A stretch of DNA of 64,000 bases, taken from the NCBI GenBank assembly GCA_964353015.1, contig CAYGUA010000026.1:1-64000 (forward strand), read 5' to 3'. The stretch is from JAMZMI01 sp964353015 (lineage in GTDB: Bacteria > Bacteroidota > Bacteroidia > Cytophagales > Cyclobacteriaceae). The translations under genes were made by a program, and so were the position numbers. How positions within the stretch are numbered: the first letter of the stretch is position 1; every line of letters begins with the position of its first letter. This document shows positions 53,171 to 61,925 of this stretch, piece after piece. A model generated the notes under the pieces. That model did not search any database and was not told the origin of the DNA. It was given only the letters and a program-made list of their open reading frames with translations.

Positions 53171-53734
53171 ATGTCATTAATAGCTTCATCTGCCGCCGAA
53201 AAAATAATATTGGGTTTAGATCCTGGAACCAGTGTAATGGGTTATGGCTTGATCAAAGTTAAGAAACAACAAGTCACACTGCTTCAATTTGGAGTGATCC
53301 ATTTGAAAAAATATGACAACCATGAACTCAAACTGAAAAAAATATTCGATCGGGTAATAAGCCTGATTGATGATTATCATCCCGATGAAGTGGCGCTTGA
53401 AGCTCCATTTTTTGGAAAAAACGTGCAATCCATGCTCAAATTAGGACGAGCTCAAGGAGTGGCCATGGCTGCAGCTTTGAGTCGTGAAATACCAATTACG
53501 GAATACGCTCCGAAAAAAGTAAAACAATCAGTAACGGGAAATGGAAATGCATCAAAAGAGCAAGTGGCAGCCATGCTTAAAACATTATTAAAATTTACAG
53601 AAGATCCCAAATTATTGGATGCTACTGATGCATTAGCTGTTGCTTTATGCCATCACTACCAGGGTGGAAAAACCATAAAATCATCGAAAAGTTGGGGGGC
53701 ATTTTTGAGTGAAAACCCAAGCCGGATAAAATAA
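53171..53734 (+). CDS. ruvC: Holliday junction resolvase RuvC
   Basis: A 187-residue RNase H-fold endonuclease that cuts Holliday junctions with RuvAB. Catalytic acids are present: D17 in LGLDPGTSVMGYG, the Glu in VALEAPFFGKN, and the pair in LLDATDALAVALCHH. Length is as expected. The start is tightly back-to-back with the flippase gene. It ends in a hairpin that reaches into the HIT gene stop. Confidence 0.96.
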   Translation: MSLIASSAAEKIILGLDPGTSVMGYGLIKVKKQQVTLLQFGVIHLKKYDNHELKLKKIFDRVISLIDDYHPDEVALEAPFFGKNVQSMLKLGRAQGVAMAAALSREIPITEYAPKKVKQSVTGNGNASKEQVAAMLKTLLKFTEDPKLLDATDALAVALCHHYQGGKTIKSSKSWGAFLSENPSRIK

Positions 53735-53766
53735 AAGCAAGCCAATTAGGCCTGCTTTATTTTTTT
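53734..53766 (+). terminator. Terminator after ruvC
   Basis: AAAGCAAGCC (53734-53743) pairs with GGCCTGCTTT (53749-53758) with one mismatch, followed by ATTTTTTT. The stem starts in the ruvC stop codon, and the HIT-gene stop lies across the loop and left arm. Confidence 0.72.
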
Positions 53767-54135
53767 AGCCATTTCGGCAAATTCTTCCTGACTAAAGGAA
53801 AGCTTCATCCTGCCAAAATCCATATCACCAGTGCTATTAATTGGAATAAGATGTACGTGTGCATGGGGTACTTCCAACCCAATCACAGTCATGCCAATGC
53901 GCTCACATGTAATTACTTTTTTTATTTGAAGCGCTACTTTTTTAGCAAATACGTGCAATCCAGCAAGCACCTCATCCTCCAAATCAAAAATATAATCAAC
54001 TTCAAGTTTCGGAATTACAAGCACATGGCCTTCCACCAATGGATTGATATCCAGAAAAGCCAGATAATTATCATCTTCAGCAACAATGTGAGCCGGAATA
54101 TCCCTTGATACAATTTTTGAAAATATACTCGGCAT
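53746..54135 (-). CDS. HIT family nucleotide hydrolase
   Basis: A 129-residue histidine-triad protein. The motif PHAHVHLIPIN (H-x-H-x-H) at the C-terminal side carries the catalytic histidine; the start MPSIFSKIVSRDIPAHIVAE is typical. HIT proteins of this type hydrolyse nucleoside phosphoramidates or adenylylated lysine. It overlaps greA by 1 bp (TGATG), so both are on one transcript. Confidence 0.95.
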   Translation of the reverse strand: MPSIFSKIVSRDIPAHIVAEDDNYLAFLDINPLVEGHVLVIPKLEVDYIFDLEDEVLAGLHVFAKKVALQIKKVITCERIGMTVIGLEVPHAHVHLIPINSTGDMDFGRMKLSFSQEEFAEMAKKIKQA

Positions 54136-54608
54136 CAAAATTTAATGTCAAGTATTTCAAATTCCATTTTGCCAGCTGGCACATCTATGGTCGCTTTATC
54201 GCCAATCACCTTTCCCAATAGACCTTTACCGATAGGTGATTTTATAGAAATCTTACCTTGTTTCAGATCAGATTCTTCTTCTGCGACTATCTGGTAATTC
54301 ATTTCCATTCCATTTTTTGTATTCTTGATCTTAACCTTGGCGAGAATGCCAACTTTGGATGTATCCAAGCTTGACTCATCTATGACTCTGGCATTTCCCA
54401 GCACTGTTTCAAGTTTTGAGATTTTAAGTTCCATCAGTCCCTGAGCATCCTTCGCAGCATCATATTCTGCATTTTCACTTAAATCACCCTTATCACGTGC
54501 TTCTGCTATCTGCTTAGCCATATTCGCTCTGCCTTTGGTCTTTAGCTCGTTCAATTCATCCTTGAGCTTTTGTAGACCTTCCGAAGTATAATAATTGACT
54601 GTTGACAT
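54135..54608 (-). CDS. greA: Transcription elongation factor GreA
   Basis: A 157-residue factor that rescues backtracked RNA polymerase by stimulating transcript cleavage. The N-terminal coiled coil (YTSEGLQKLKDELNELKTKG, ARDKGDLSENAEYDAAKDAQ with its acidic tip) and the C-terminal FKBP-like domain (SPIGKGLLGKVIGDKATIDV) are complete. The start at 54608 is chosen because upstream in-frame codons cross a strong terminator hairpin and have no GreA similarity. Confidence 0.96.
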   Translation of the reverse strand: MSTVNYYTSEGLQKLKDELNELKTKGRANMAKQIAEARDKGDLSENAEYDAAKDAQGLMELKISKLETVLGNARVIDESSLDTSKVGILAKVKIKNTKNGMEMNYQIVAEEESDLKQGKISIKSPIGKGLLGKVIGDKATIDVPAGKMEFEILDIKF

Positions 54609-54627
54609 AATCGTTCTGATTCCCTTT

Positions 54628-54659
54628 AAATAAAAAAGAACGGCCCTTTCGGAAACCGT
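54628..54659 (-). terminator. Intrinsic terminator between the 2-hydroxyacid dehydrogenase gene and greA
   Basis: On the minus strand a hairpin made from ACGG...CCGT with an inner TTTCC/GGG stem and GAAA loop is followed by TTCTTTTTTATTT. It lies between the dehydrogenase stop (54723) and the greA start (54608), and would end the rsmA-mgtE-dehydrogenase transcript. Confidence 0.72.
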
Positions 54660-54722
54660 CTCATCGAAATTGTTTTGTATTCTGTTATTTCGGCAAATAT
54701 AACGCTTATTGAGAAATTCCAA

Positions 54723-55667
54723 TCAACTCACCTGCGCCAAACCTGCTTCCTGTAGTTTTCTTACCAGCACTTTGTTGATTCTTTCATAAGATTCAAAAGT
54801 CCAACCTGCTACATGCGGAGTTAGAATTACGTTCGGCAGTTTTTTCAATCTGCTGAAAATTTCCTGTTCGCCTTCAGAAAGTTTATTAATCTTTTCATTT
54901 TCAAGTACATCCAACCCAGCCCCATAAAGCAAGCCAGTTTCTAATAATCCTAACAAAGCAGATAATTGAAGTACTTCACCACGAGCGGTATTGAGAACGA
55001 TCTTCAATCGATCAAAAGACTTCAAGTATTTTTCATCAAAAAGATTTTTGGTTTCAGCCGTGAGTGGAACATGGATGCTCAAAATTTCCGTTTCTTTTTT
55101 AAACACATCCAAACTAACTTCTTCAATGTATTGCGTACCAAATCCTGACTTGTATTTATCATATGCAATAACTCTGCAACCAAATCCCTGAAGTTTTCTA
55201 GCGAGACTTGATCCCATGAAACCATATCCGAAAATGCCTACAGTTCTTCTTTTTAGTTCCCATCCCCGATTTCCTTCACGATCCCAAATATTCGATCGCA
55301 CCTCAAGATTTGCTGTATTTATTTTGTGCAAAATCGATAATAACATTCCGATTGTGTGCTCACCAACAGCATCTCTATTGCCTTCTGGCGCATTAATCAT
55401 TCGAATATTTTTACTCGTCAAGTATGGATAATCGACCTTGTCAATGCCTGCTCCTGCCCTACCTACAAACTCTAGAGAAGTACCAAGATCAATCAATTCC
55501 TTATCTATATTGGTTTTGCTACGAACGATAATTCCATGATAATCTGAAATAATTGAAAGTATTTCACCTCGCTCAATATCTGGTCGATAATGAGCCTCAA
55601 AGCCAGTCTTTAATAACATGTCGTTGATGCTATCATGCATCAAATCAATGATTAATACTTTTTTCAT
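54723..55667 (-). CDS. D-isomer-specific 2-hydroxyacid dehydrogenase
   Basis: A 314-residue NAD-dependent dehydrogenase of the phosphoglycerate-dehydrogenase/glyoxylate-reductase family. The NAD fold GIFGYGFMGSSLARKL (about 143-158), the substrate arginine in LNTARGEVL, the Glu in LDVLENE and the catalytic His in ILTPHVAGWT are all in place. There is no ACT or regulatory tail, so it may be the short SerA type (3-phosphoglycerate oxidation for serine) or a related 2-oxoacid reductase; sequence alone does not decide. The start overlaps the MgtE stop by 4 bp. Confidence 0.92.
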   Translation of the reverse strand: MKKVLIIDLMHDSINDMLLKTGFEAHYRPDIERGEILSIISDYHGIIVRSKTNIDKELIDLGTSLEFVGRAGAGIDKVDYPYLTSKNIRMINAPEGNRDAVGEHTIGMLLSILHKINTANLEVRSNIWDREGNRGWELKRRTVGIFGYGFMGSSLARKLQGFGCRVIAYDKYKSGFGTQYIEEVSLDVFKKETEILSIHVPLTAETKNLFDEKYLKSFDRLKIVLNTARGEVLQLSALLGLLETGLLYGAGLDVLENEKINKLSEGEQEIFSRLKKLPNVILTPHVAGWTFESYERINKVLVRKLQEAGLAQVS

Positions 55668-57028
55668 AATCCATATAAAACATGTGCCACGGAGAAATAA
55701 ACGGCAAGTCCTAATAAATCGTTCGCCGTGGTAATAAACGGACCAGCGGCAAGTGCTGGGTTGACACCAATCTTATCTAGTAATAAAGGTGTGATTGTAC
55801 CCATAAAAGAGGCAAGTAACACTACGCTGAATAAAGCCAATGATACCGTCATGGCAAGAGGCTGATTTCTATTCACAAGAATAACTGCTCCAAACACCAT
55901 TAAAGCCAGGATGACACCATTGACGATCGCCACGAAAAGCACCTTTAAAAGTCGCTGAAACATGGTGCCGGCAAATACATTTGGATTCGCTAAACTTTGC
56001 ACAACTATAGAAGATGATTGGATTCCAACATTTCCTCCTGTCGCAGTAATCAAAGGAATAAAGAATGCCAATGCAGGGATAATGGCAATATCACCTTCAA
56101 ACAATCCTAAAAACTGTGCCCCTAAAAAACCACCAGCCATACCGATGATCAACCAGGGAAGTCTCGCTTTAGAAAGATCCCAAACTGAATCCGCCTCTTC
56201 CACATCGGATGATATACCAGCCATCATTTGTCTTTCTTCTTCTGCTAATTCCGTAATCACATCTACAATATCATCAATAGTAATTCTACCAACGAGTTTA
56301 CCTCTGGCATTTACCACTGGCACAGCATCGAGATCGTATTTTCTCATAATCGCCGCGACTTCTTCTTCTTCCATGTAAGTTTCTACCGAAACCAGATCTT
56401 CATCCAGTATCTCCGCTATTACAGTTTTATCATCTGCTATGATCAGACGCTTCAAACTTACCCTACCAAGCAGATGACCCAAATTATCAACTACGTAAAC
56501 AGAATAAATCTTTTGAACATTTTCTGCCTGCTTTCTGATCTCCTCAATACATTGTCTGATGCTCCAATTGACATTGGCTTTGATCATTTCTTTCGCCATC
56601 AAACCACCGGCCACATCCTCAGGATAGCGCAATAGGTCCAGCAAGTTGCTGGCTTTCTCTTCATTTTCTATTCCTTTGATTACTTCTTCTCGTCGTTTTA
56701 AAGGAATTTGATAAAGGATATCGGCACCATCATCTGAATCAAGTAGCTCGATATATTTGGCAAGTTCGGCTGAAGTAAACTCCGTAAGAAATGGCTCACG
56801 AACATCTTCATCCAGATCCTCCAGAACCAATGCGGCAACTTCAGGAGAGAGAATGTCGAAAATGTATTTACATTCTTGTGAGTCAAATTCATAGAGCAAT
56901 GCAGCAATATCTGCAGACTTCACCCCTTCAAGACTTTGCAAGAGGAAAGTATCTTCTTTCTCATCAAGCGCTTGTTGAAAGCGCTCCAGATATTCTTTGG
57001 AAAGCTCAAAATTCATGATTGCTTCCAT
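55664..57028 (-). CDS. mgtE: Magnesium transporter MgtE
   Basis: A 454-residue Mg2+ channel. The cytoplasmic N domain (about 1-130), two CBS domains (about 135-260, for example VYVVDNLGHLLGRVSLKRLI and DAVPVVNARGKLVGRITIDD) and five membrane helices (from about 285, with ITATGGNVGIQSSSIVV and DKIGVNPALAAGPFITTAND) are complete. The pore motifs GGNVG and NPALA-GPF are intact. The gating domain closes the pore when Mg2+ is high. An alternative ATG four codons downstream exists; the first overlaps the rsmA stop as TAATG. No Mg riboswitch is visible. Confidence 0.95.
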   Translation of the reverse strand: MEAIMNFELSKEYLERFQQALDEKEDTFLLQSLEGVKSADIAALLYEFDSQECKYIFDILSPEVAALVLEDLDEDVREPFLTEFTSAELAKYIELLDSDDGADILYQIPLKRREEVIKGIENEEKASNLLDLLRYPEDVAGGLMAKEMIKANVNWSIRQCIEEIRKQAENVQKIYSVYVVDNLGHLLGRVSLKRLIIADDKTVIAEILDEDLVSVETYMEEEEVAAIMRKYDLDAVPVVNARGKLVGRITIDDIVDVITELAEEERQMMAGISSDVEEADSVWDLSKARLPWLIIGMAGGFLGAQFLGLFEGDIAIIPALAFFIPLITATGGNVGIQSSSIVVQSLANPNVFAGTMFQRLLKVLFVAIVNGVILALMVFGAVILVNRNQPLAMTVSLALFSVVLLASFMGTITPLLLDKIGVNPALAAGPFITTANDLLGLAVYFSVAHVLYGL

Positions 57029-57795
57029 TATTCTGAGATTTTATTGGTGAGATCTACAAATTGAGCAACAGTAAGTTGCTCTGCTCTTTTATTGAATACT
57101 TCATCAGAAGTATCTTCGATGTGCAAAGTTAAATCTTTTAAAGCGTTGCGCAATGTCTTCCTCCTTTTACCAAAAGCAGCCTTCACTACAGATTTGAATA
57201 GTTTTTCATCACATCCTAATTCAGAAGTCTTGTTTCTCTTCAAACGAATGACTCCAGATTGCACCTTAGGTGGTGGGATAAAAACATGCGGTGGTACAGT
57301 GAAACAATATTCTATATCATAAAAAGCTTGCAACAGTACGCTCAGTATGCCATAGGTTTTGTTACCCTCCTTTGAAGCAATCCTATCCGCTACTTCTTTT
57401 TGGATCATGCATACAACCTCATCCACTTTATCTCGATGATCCAAGATTTTGAAAAATAATTGTGAAGAGATGTTGTAAGGGAAATTACCTATTACACCTA
57501 TAACACCTGAGTACATGCTCAAATTGATTTTCAAAAAATCCTGAAGAAGAAATTTTGATTGAAACTCAGGATATTTTTTTTTCAGGTATGAAACTGATTC
57601 CTCGTCAACATCAAGCGCGTAAAAATCAAAACCCTCCTTTTCGATTAAATATTTGGTAAGAACACCTGTACCAGGCCCTACTTCCAACAAAGTTTCAATA
57701 GACGAATAGTCAATTGCTTCTACAATTTTGTATGCAATATTTTCGTCTTTCAGAAAATGTTGTCCCAGATGTTTTTTTGCTCTTACTCTTTCCAA
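57028..57795 (-). CDS. rsmA: 16S rRNA dimethyladenosine transferase (RsmA/KsgA)
   Basis: A 255-residue SAM-dependent methyltransferase that dimethylates A1518 and A1519 of 16S rRNA. Motifs are KKHLGQHFLKD at the start, SAM motif I LLEVGPGTGVLTKYL, acidic ALDVDEESV, and the catalytic motif IV GNFPYNISSQLFF. Length is normal. It precedes mgtE with a 1-bp overlap and is divergent from pdxA by 59 bp. Confidence 0.97.
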   Translation of the reverse strand: MERVRAKKHLGQHFLKDENIAYKIVEAIDYSSIETLLEVGPGTGVLTKYLIEKEGFDFYALDVDEESVSYLKKKYPEFQSKFLLQDFLKINLSMYSGVIGVIGNFPYNISSQLFFKILDHRDKVDEVVCMIQKEVADRIASKEGNKTYGILSVLLQAFYDIEYCFTVPPHVFIPPPKVQSGVIRLKRNKTSELGCDEKLFKSVVKAAFGKRRKTLRNALKDLTLHIEDTSDEVFNKRAEQLTVAQFVDLTNKISE

Positions 57796-57854
57796 TATCC
57801 TAAAGTGTTAGATCGAAATGATATATATCTTAGCGGTTGTAAAAATGTCACAAA

Positions 57855-58886
57855 ATGAGCGAACCTACTCATATCAAAAAAAATAAACCCGTAATTGGTA
57901 TTTCTGTAGGCGACTACAATGGTATTGGACCGGAAGTCATCATCAAGGCAATTGAAGACAACCGAATCAACAAATACATAACCCCGGTTCTTTACTGTGA
58001 TTCAAGAATTGTATCCTATTACAGAAAATCACTGGACTTACCGAATTTCAACTATAACCAAATAAAATCCATAGATCAATTGCACCATAATCGGTTCAAT
58101 GTAGTGAATGTTCAGATCAATGGTGAAATAGATATCAATCCAGGAAATGGCAATGCTGAAAGTGGTAAATATGCTTTAAAATCTCTCAGCCATGCACTTG
58201 CTGACTTAAAGTCAAAAAAGATTGATGCCTTATGCACTGCACCTTTAAGTAAGGAATTGATTCAATCAGATGAATTCAAATTTCCTGGACACACCGAATA
58301 TTTAACTCAGGAAGCTGGAGCAAAGGAAAGTTTGATGCTTTTGGTAAGCGAAGAATTGAGGGTTGGAGTTGTTACTGGCCATATTCCGATAAAAGAAGTG
58401 TCCGGTGCGCTTACAAAAGAAAAAGTAAAGGCTAAACTGCAAATCCTGCTCAAATCATTGAAAAATGATTTTGACATTAAAAAACCTAAAATAGCCGTTC
58501 TTGGACTGAATCCTCATGCAGGAGAAAATGGCTTGCTTGGAAGCGAAGAATTAGAAATTATCCAGCCAGTTATCCATGAGATGAAAGACAAGGGTGAATT
58601 GATTTTTGGGCCATTCCCGGCAGATGGCTTTTTCGGAAGCTCACAATTCAAGGCTTTTGATGGGATTTTAGCCATGTATCATGATCAAGGCTTGATACCT
58701 TTTAAGAATATGGCGTTCGAAACTGGAGTTAATTATACTGCTGGTTTATCATTTATAAGAACATCTCCAGATCATGGCACAGCGTTTTCAGTTGCAGGAA
58801 AAGGCATAGCAGATGCTACCTCAATGAGAAATGCGCTATTTGTAGCAAGGGATATTGTTAATTCAAGGGAATCGAAAGAAGGTTAA
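57855..58886 (+). CDS. pdxA: 4-hydroxythreonine-4-phosphate dehydrogenase PdxA
   Basis: A 343-residue NAD- and metal-dependent dehydrogenase of vitamin B6 synthesis. Recognisable motifs are GISVGDYNGIGPEVIIKA at the start, LCTAPLSKELI, FPGHTEYLTQEAG, GLNPHAGENGLLGSEE and AMYHDQGLIPFKN, which supply substrate and metal ligands (the histidines in GHTE, NPHAG and YHDQG). It is followed after 75 bp by the DUF177 gene. Confidence 0.96.
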   Translation: MSEPTHIKKNKPVIGISVGDYNGIGPEVIIKAIEDNRINKYITPVLYCDSRIVSYYRKSLDLPNFNYNQIKSIDQLHHNRFNVVNVQINGEIDINPGNGNAESGKYALKSLSHALADLKSKKIDALCTAPLSKELIQSDEFKFPGHTEYLTQEAGAKESLMLLVSEELRVGVVTGHIPIKEVSGALTKEKVKAKLQILLKSLKNDFDIKKPKIAVLGLNPHAGENGLLGSEELEIIQPVIHEMKDKGELIFGPFPADGFFGSSQFKAFDGILAMYHDQGLIPFKNMAFETGVNYTAGLSFIRTSPDHGTAFSVAGKGIADATSMRNALFVARDIVNSRESKEG

Positions 58887-58900
58887 ATCCTACAATAGAT

Positions 58901-58934
58901 TTGTTTTTTTATAGATTTATTCTTTCTAAATTTG
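58901..58934 (+). promoter_or_regulatory. Predicted Bacteroidota promoter of the DUF177-rpmF-fabH operon
   Basis: TTG at 58901-58903 and TAAATTTG at 58927-58934 (perfect TAnnTTTG) with a 23-bp spacer, slightly long. Transcription would start near 58941, which rules out the in-frame TTG at 58932 as a start and supports the ATG at 58962. Confidence 0.5.
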
Positions 58935-58961
58935 CGCTTCTTTAAGCGAAAGGCGGGCTAT

Positions 58962-59489
58962 ATGAAAGAGCTGAGAGAATTTCAGATTAATATTTTCAAC
59001 CTAACAAATAGGTTACACGAATTTGAGTTTGAAATTTCTAACAAACTTTTCGAAGGAAAAGAATATAGTCTGATTGAAAAAGGACAAGGTTTTTGCAAAG
59101 TAAAACTGATCAAATCAGAGACGATGCTCAATCTTCATTTTTCCATTGACGCAAAAGTGGAATTGACTTGTGACAGAAGTTTAGATCAATTTTGGTATCC
59201 AATTTTACTTGAAGATGATATTATCATCAAATTTGGGGAAGATAATTATTCCCTGAGCGAAGATGTATTTGTTGTGAAACAAGACACAGCAAGCATCAAT
59301 GTTGGTGATTTTATATATGAATTTTTAAATCTGGCTGTTCCAATGAAAAGACTTCATCCACGTTTTGAAGACGAAGATGAAGAGGACTTGTCAGAATTAG
59401 TATACACTTCTCAAGATGAGACTGAGGCCGATGAGCAATCGGATGAAGTTGATCCAAGATGGGAAGCATTAAAAAAATTGAAAGAATAA
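58962..59489 (+). CDS. DUF177 (YceD) family protein
   Basis: A 175-residue protein of the YceD/DUF177 family that precedes rpmF in most bacteria. The conserved part is VKLIKSETMLNLHFSIDAKV then ELTCDRSLDQFWYPI, with a cysteine-containing CDRSL core, and FIYEFLNLAVPMKRLHP near the end, followed by an acidic tail. In plants and bacteria members are linked to 23S rRNA accumulation, but the biochemical role is unclear. Start chosen at the ATG downstream of the predicted promoter; the gene is followed after 15 bp by rpmF. Confidence 0.88.
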   Translation: MKELREFQINIFNLTNRLHEFEFEISNKLFEGKEYSLIEKGQGFCKVKLIKSETMLNLHFSIDAKVELTCDRSLDQFWYPILLEDDIIIKFGEDNYSLSEDVFVVKQDTASINVGDFIYEFLNLAVPMKRLHPRFEDEDEEDLSELVYTSQDETEADEQSDEVDPRWEALKKLKE

Positions 59490-59504
59490 AATAGAAAATA
59501 AGCG

Positions 59505-59696
59505 ATGGCGCATCCTAAGAGAAAAATCTCAAAAACCAGAAGGGACAAAAGAAGAACCCATTACAAAGCAACCCCTAAAAATTACGTGATCTGCCAGACC
59601 ACTGGTGAAGCACATCTTCCTCACAGAGCTTTCTGGCTTGAAGGCAAACTTTACTATAAAGGTAAAGTGGTGATGGAGAAGGAAGTTTTAGCATAA
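59505..59696 (+). CDS. rpmF: 50S ribosomal protein L32
   Basis: A 63-residue ribosomal protein. The start MAHPKRKISKTRRDKRRTHY is diagnostic. The zinc-ribbon cysteines of other lineages are mostly absent; only one remains in ICQTTGEAHLPHRAFW. This zinc-free form is usual in Bacteroidota. It lies 15 bp after DUF177 and 18 bp before fabH. Confidence 0.97.
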   Translation: MAHPKRKISKTRRDKRRTHYKATPKNYVICQTTGEAHLPHRAFWLEGKLYYKGKVVMEKEVLA

Positions 59697-59714
59697 TTCA
59701 GCTAAACTTTGGGC

Positions 59715-60713
59715 ATGACTAAACTGCGAGCAGCAATTACGGGAATTCAAGGCTATGTGCCAGATTATGTTCTGACTAACCATGAGCTTGAGAAAATGGT
59801 CGAAACCTCTGATGAGTGGATCGTATCAAGAACGGGTATTAAAGAACGTAGAATTCTAAAAGGAGAAAATCAAGGAACATCTGTTATTGGTACAGAAGCT
59901 GTAAAAGGCCTTTTGGAAAAAACAGGAACAGACCCTAAAGAGATCGACTTGATTCTATGCGCGACTGTTACACCTGACATGCCCTTTCCTGCTACGGCAA
60001 ATATCATCGCCAACAATGTTGGTGCAACAAATTCATTTGGATTCGACCTGAGTGCAGCATGCTCGGGTTTTTTGTATGGATTGGCTACAGGAGCCAGTTT
60101 CATTGAATCTGGAATGTATAAAAAAGTGATCGTTATTGGGGCGGATAAAATGTCTTCAATTATTGATTACACTGATCGCACTACCTGCATCATATTTGGT
60201 GATGGTGGTGGTGCAGCATTGCTTGAACCAACCACAGAAGATGTTGGCGTCATGGATTCCATCCTGAGAGCTGATGGTTCTGGCGCACATTTTCTCAATA
60301 TGAAAGCGGGAGGAAGTTTACGACCTGCAACAATAGAGACGGTTCAAAATCGAGAGCATTTTGCACATCAAGAAGGCGCTACAGTTTTCAAATTTGCTGT
60401 AACAAATATGGCAGATGTAGCAGCTGAAGTAATGGCAAAAAACAACCTCACAAGTGATGACATCACCTACTTGGTACCTCATCAAGCCAATAAACGCATC
60501 ATTGACGCTACGGCAAGAAGGATGGGAATTGGTGATGACAAAGTGATGCTCAATATCGAACGATATGGAAATACCACTGCTGGAACACTTCCACTTTGTT
60601 TATGGGACTATGAGTCCAAATTAAAAAAAGGTGATAATTTAATCCTTGCCGCTTTTGGAGGCGGTTTCACTTGGGGAGCTACTTGGATCAAGTGGGCTTA
60701 CGACCCTAAATAA
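59715..60713 (+). CDS. fabH: 3-oxoacyl-ACP synthase III (FabH)
   Basis: A 332-residue condensing enzyme that starts fatty-acid synthesis from an acyl-CoA and malonyl-ACP. The catalytic triad is visible: C116 in DLSAACSGFLYGL, the His in LVPHQANKRI (about residue 253) and the Asn in ERYGNTTAGTLPL (about 283). In Bacteroidota FabH prefers branched acyl-CoA primers, so it could use products of the fused E1 dehydrogenase at 28.5 kb. I chose the ATG at 59715 over a TTG at 59709. No plsX gene is between rpmF and fabH here. Confidence 0.96.
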   Translation: MTKLRAAITGIQGYVPDYVLTNHELEKMVETSDEWIVSRTGIKERRILKGENQGTSVIGTEAVKGLLEKTGTDPKEIDLILCATVTPDMPFPATANIIANNVGATNSFGFDLSAACSGFLYGLATGASFIESGMYKKVIVIGADKMSSIIDYTDRTTCIIFGDGGGAALLEPTTEDVGVMDSILRADGSGAHFLNMKAGGSLRPATIETVQNREHFAHQEGATVFKFAVTNMADVAAEVMAKNNLTSDDITYLVPHQANKRIIDATARRMGIGDDKVMLNIERYGNTTAGTLPLCLWDYESKLKKGDNLILAAFGGGFTWGATWIKWAYDPK

Positions 60714-60735
60714 ATTTCAACAAATATTCAAGTCT

Positions 60736-61299
60736 ATGGCAACAACTGCAGATTTCAAAAATGGATTGGTCATTGAGTTCAACCATGACCTTTTTTCAAT
60801 TGTAGAATTTCAGCATGTTAAACCTGGCAAAGGTCCTGCTTTTGTAAGAACAAAACTTAAAAGTTTATCTACAGGAAGGGTTATCGACAATACTTTCACT
60901 GCCGGTCACAAAGTAACTACTGCCAGAGTAGAGAGACGCGCTTATCAATTCCTTTATAAGGATGACATGGGCTATAATTTCATGGACAGTAACACTTTTG
61001 AGCAGATTCCAATTCAAGAATCACTTATTAATGCTCCGCAATTCCTAAAGGATGGTCAGGAAGTAGAAGTGATATTCCATGCTGAATTAGAAAAAGTATT
61101 GGGATGTGAACTACCACAACATGTAGTACTAAAAGTGGTCTATACTGAGCCTGGACTTAGAGGTGATACTGCCACTAATGCTTCAAAGCCTGCTGAATTA
61201 GAAACCGGAGCAACCATACAAGTTCCATTATTTATTGACCAGGATGAGGTCATCAAGGTAAATACACAGACAAATTCCTATGTGGAGCGTGTAAAATAA
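60736..61299 (+). CDS. efp: Elongation factor P
   Basis: A 187-residue tRNA-shaped factor that relieves ribosome stalling at proline runs. The loop with the modifiable lysine is HVKPGKGPAFVRTKLK (K32), followed by GRVIDNTFTAG. The C-terminal OB domain ends with TGATIQVPLFIDQDEVIKVN. The start at 60736 is chosen; upstream in-frame codons lie inside the fabH coding region. A 133-bp gap follows before accB, which might carry its own promoter. Confidence 0.97.
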   Translation: MATTADFKNGLVIEFNHDLFSIVEFQHVKPGKGPAFVRTKLKSLSTGRVIDNTFTAGHKVTTARVERRAYQFLYKDDMGYNFMDSNTFEQIPIQESLINAPQFLKDGQEVEVIFHAELEKVLGCELPQHVVLKVVYTEPGLRGDTATNASKPAELETGATIQVPLFIDQDEVIKVNTQTNSYVERVK

Positions 61300-61432
61300 T
61301 TACATTAGCAAAAGACCTGAAAACCAAGTTTAAAATTTAACCATTTGCTCCTGGCGTTTTGACCGATTAGACAAAATTGCTTGATACCAAATATTTTTAA
61401 GCTTACCTTCGTCAACCGAAAACTTCAAAAAC

Positions 61433-61909
61433 ATGAAAGCAAAAGAAATTCGTGACCTTATTGACTTTATCTCCGAAACTGGCCTTGAAGAGGTTAACAT
61501 TGAAACTCCGGAATTCAAAATAAAAGTAAAAAGGACACCAAATATTGTTTCGGCACCAGCGGCCCTTGCTGCGCCAGCAGCTCCTTCTCCATTGGCAGCC
61601 GCTCAAGCGGCAATTGCGGCACCAGCTGCGGCACCTTCAGAGACTCCAGTTCCAGCTTCTGAATCGAAACTGCTTACAATCAAATCACCAATGATTGGGA
61701 CATTCTATGAAAGTGCAAATCCAGAGTCACCGGCTTTTGTTAAAATAGGTGATTCAGTTAAAGCTGGGCAGCCTGTTTGCATCATTGAAGCGATGAAATT
61801 ATTTAATGAAATCGAATCTGAGATTTCTGGTAAAATAGTTAAAGTATTAGTTGAGAATGCTCAGCCAGTAGAATTTGACCAACCGCTATTCTTAGTAGAT
61901 CCTTCTTAA
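61433..61909 (+). CDS. accB: Biotin carboxyl carrier protein of acetyl-CoA carboxylase
   Basis: A 158-residue carrier. The N-terminal segment (about 1-35), a flexible Ala/Pro-rich linker (residues 40-78) and the biotinyl domain with EAMKLFNE (K122 is biotinylated) are typical. The thumb loop SPMIGTFYESANPESPAFV is present. It carries CO2 from AccC to the carboxyltransferase to make malonyl-CoA. It lies 16 bp before accC. Confidence 0.96.
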   Translation: MKAKEIRDLIDFISETGLEEVNIETPEFKIKVKRTPNIVSAPAALAAPAAPSPLAAAQAAIAAPAAAPSETPVPASESKLLTIKSPMIGTFYESANPESPAFVKIGDSVKAGQPVCIIEAMKLFNEIESEISGKIVKVLVENAQPVEFDQPLFLVDPS

Positions 61910-61925
61910 TTAAATATTCAGGCCA

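Noticed and set aside
61550..61670. Ala/Pro-rich repeat in accB as a repeat element
   Set aside because: It is the normal flexible linker of biotin carboxyl carrier proteins.
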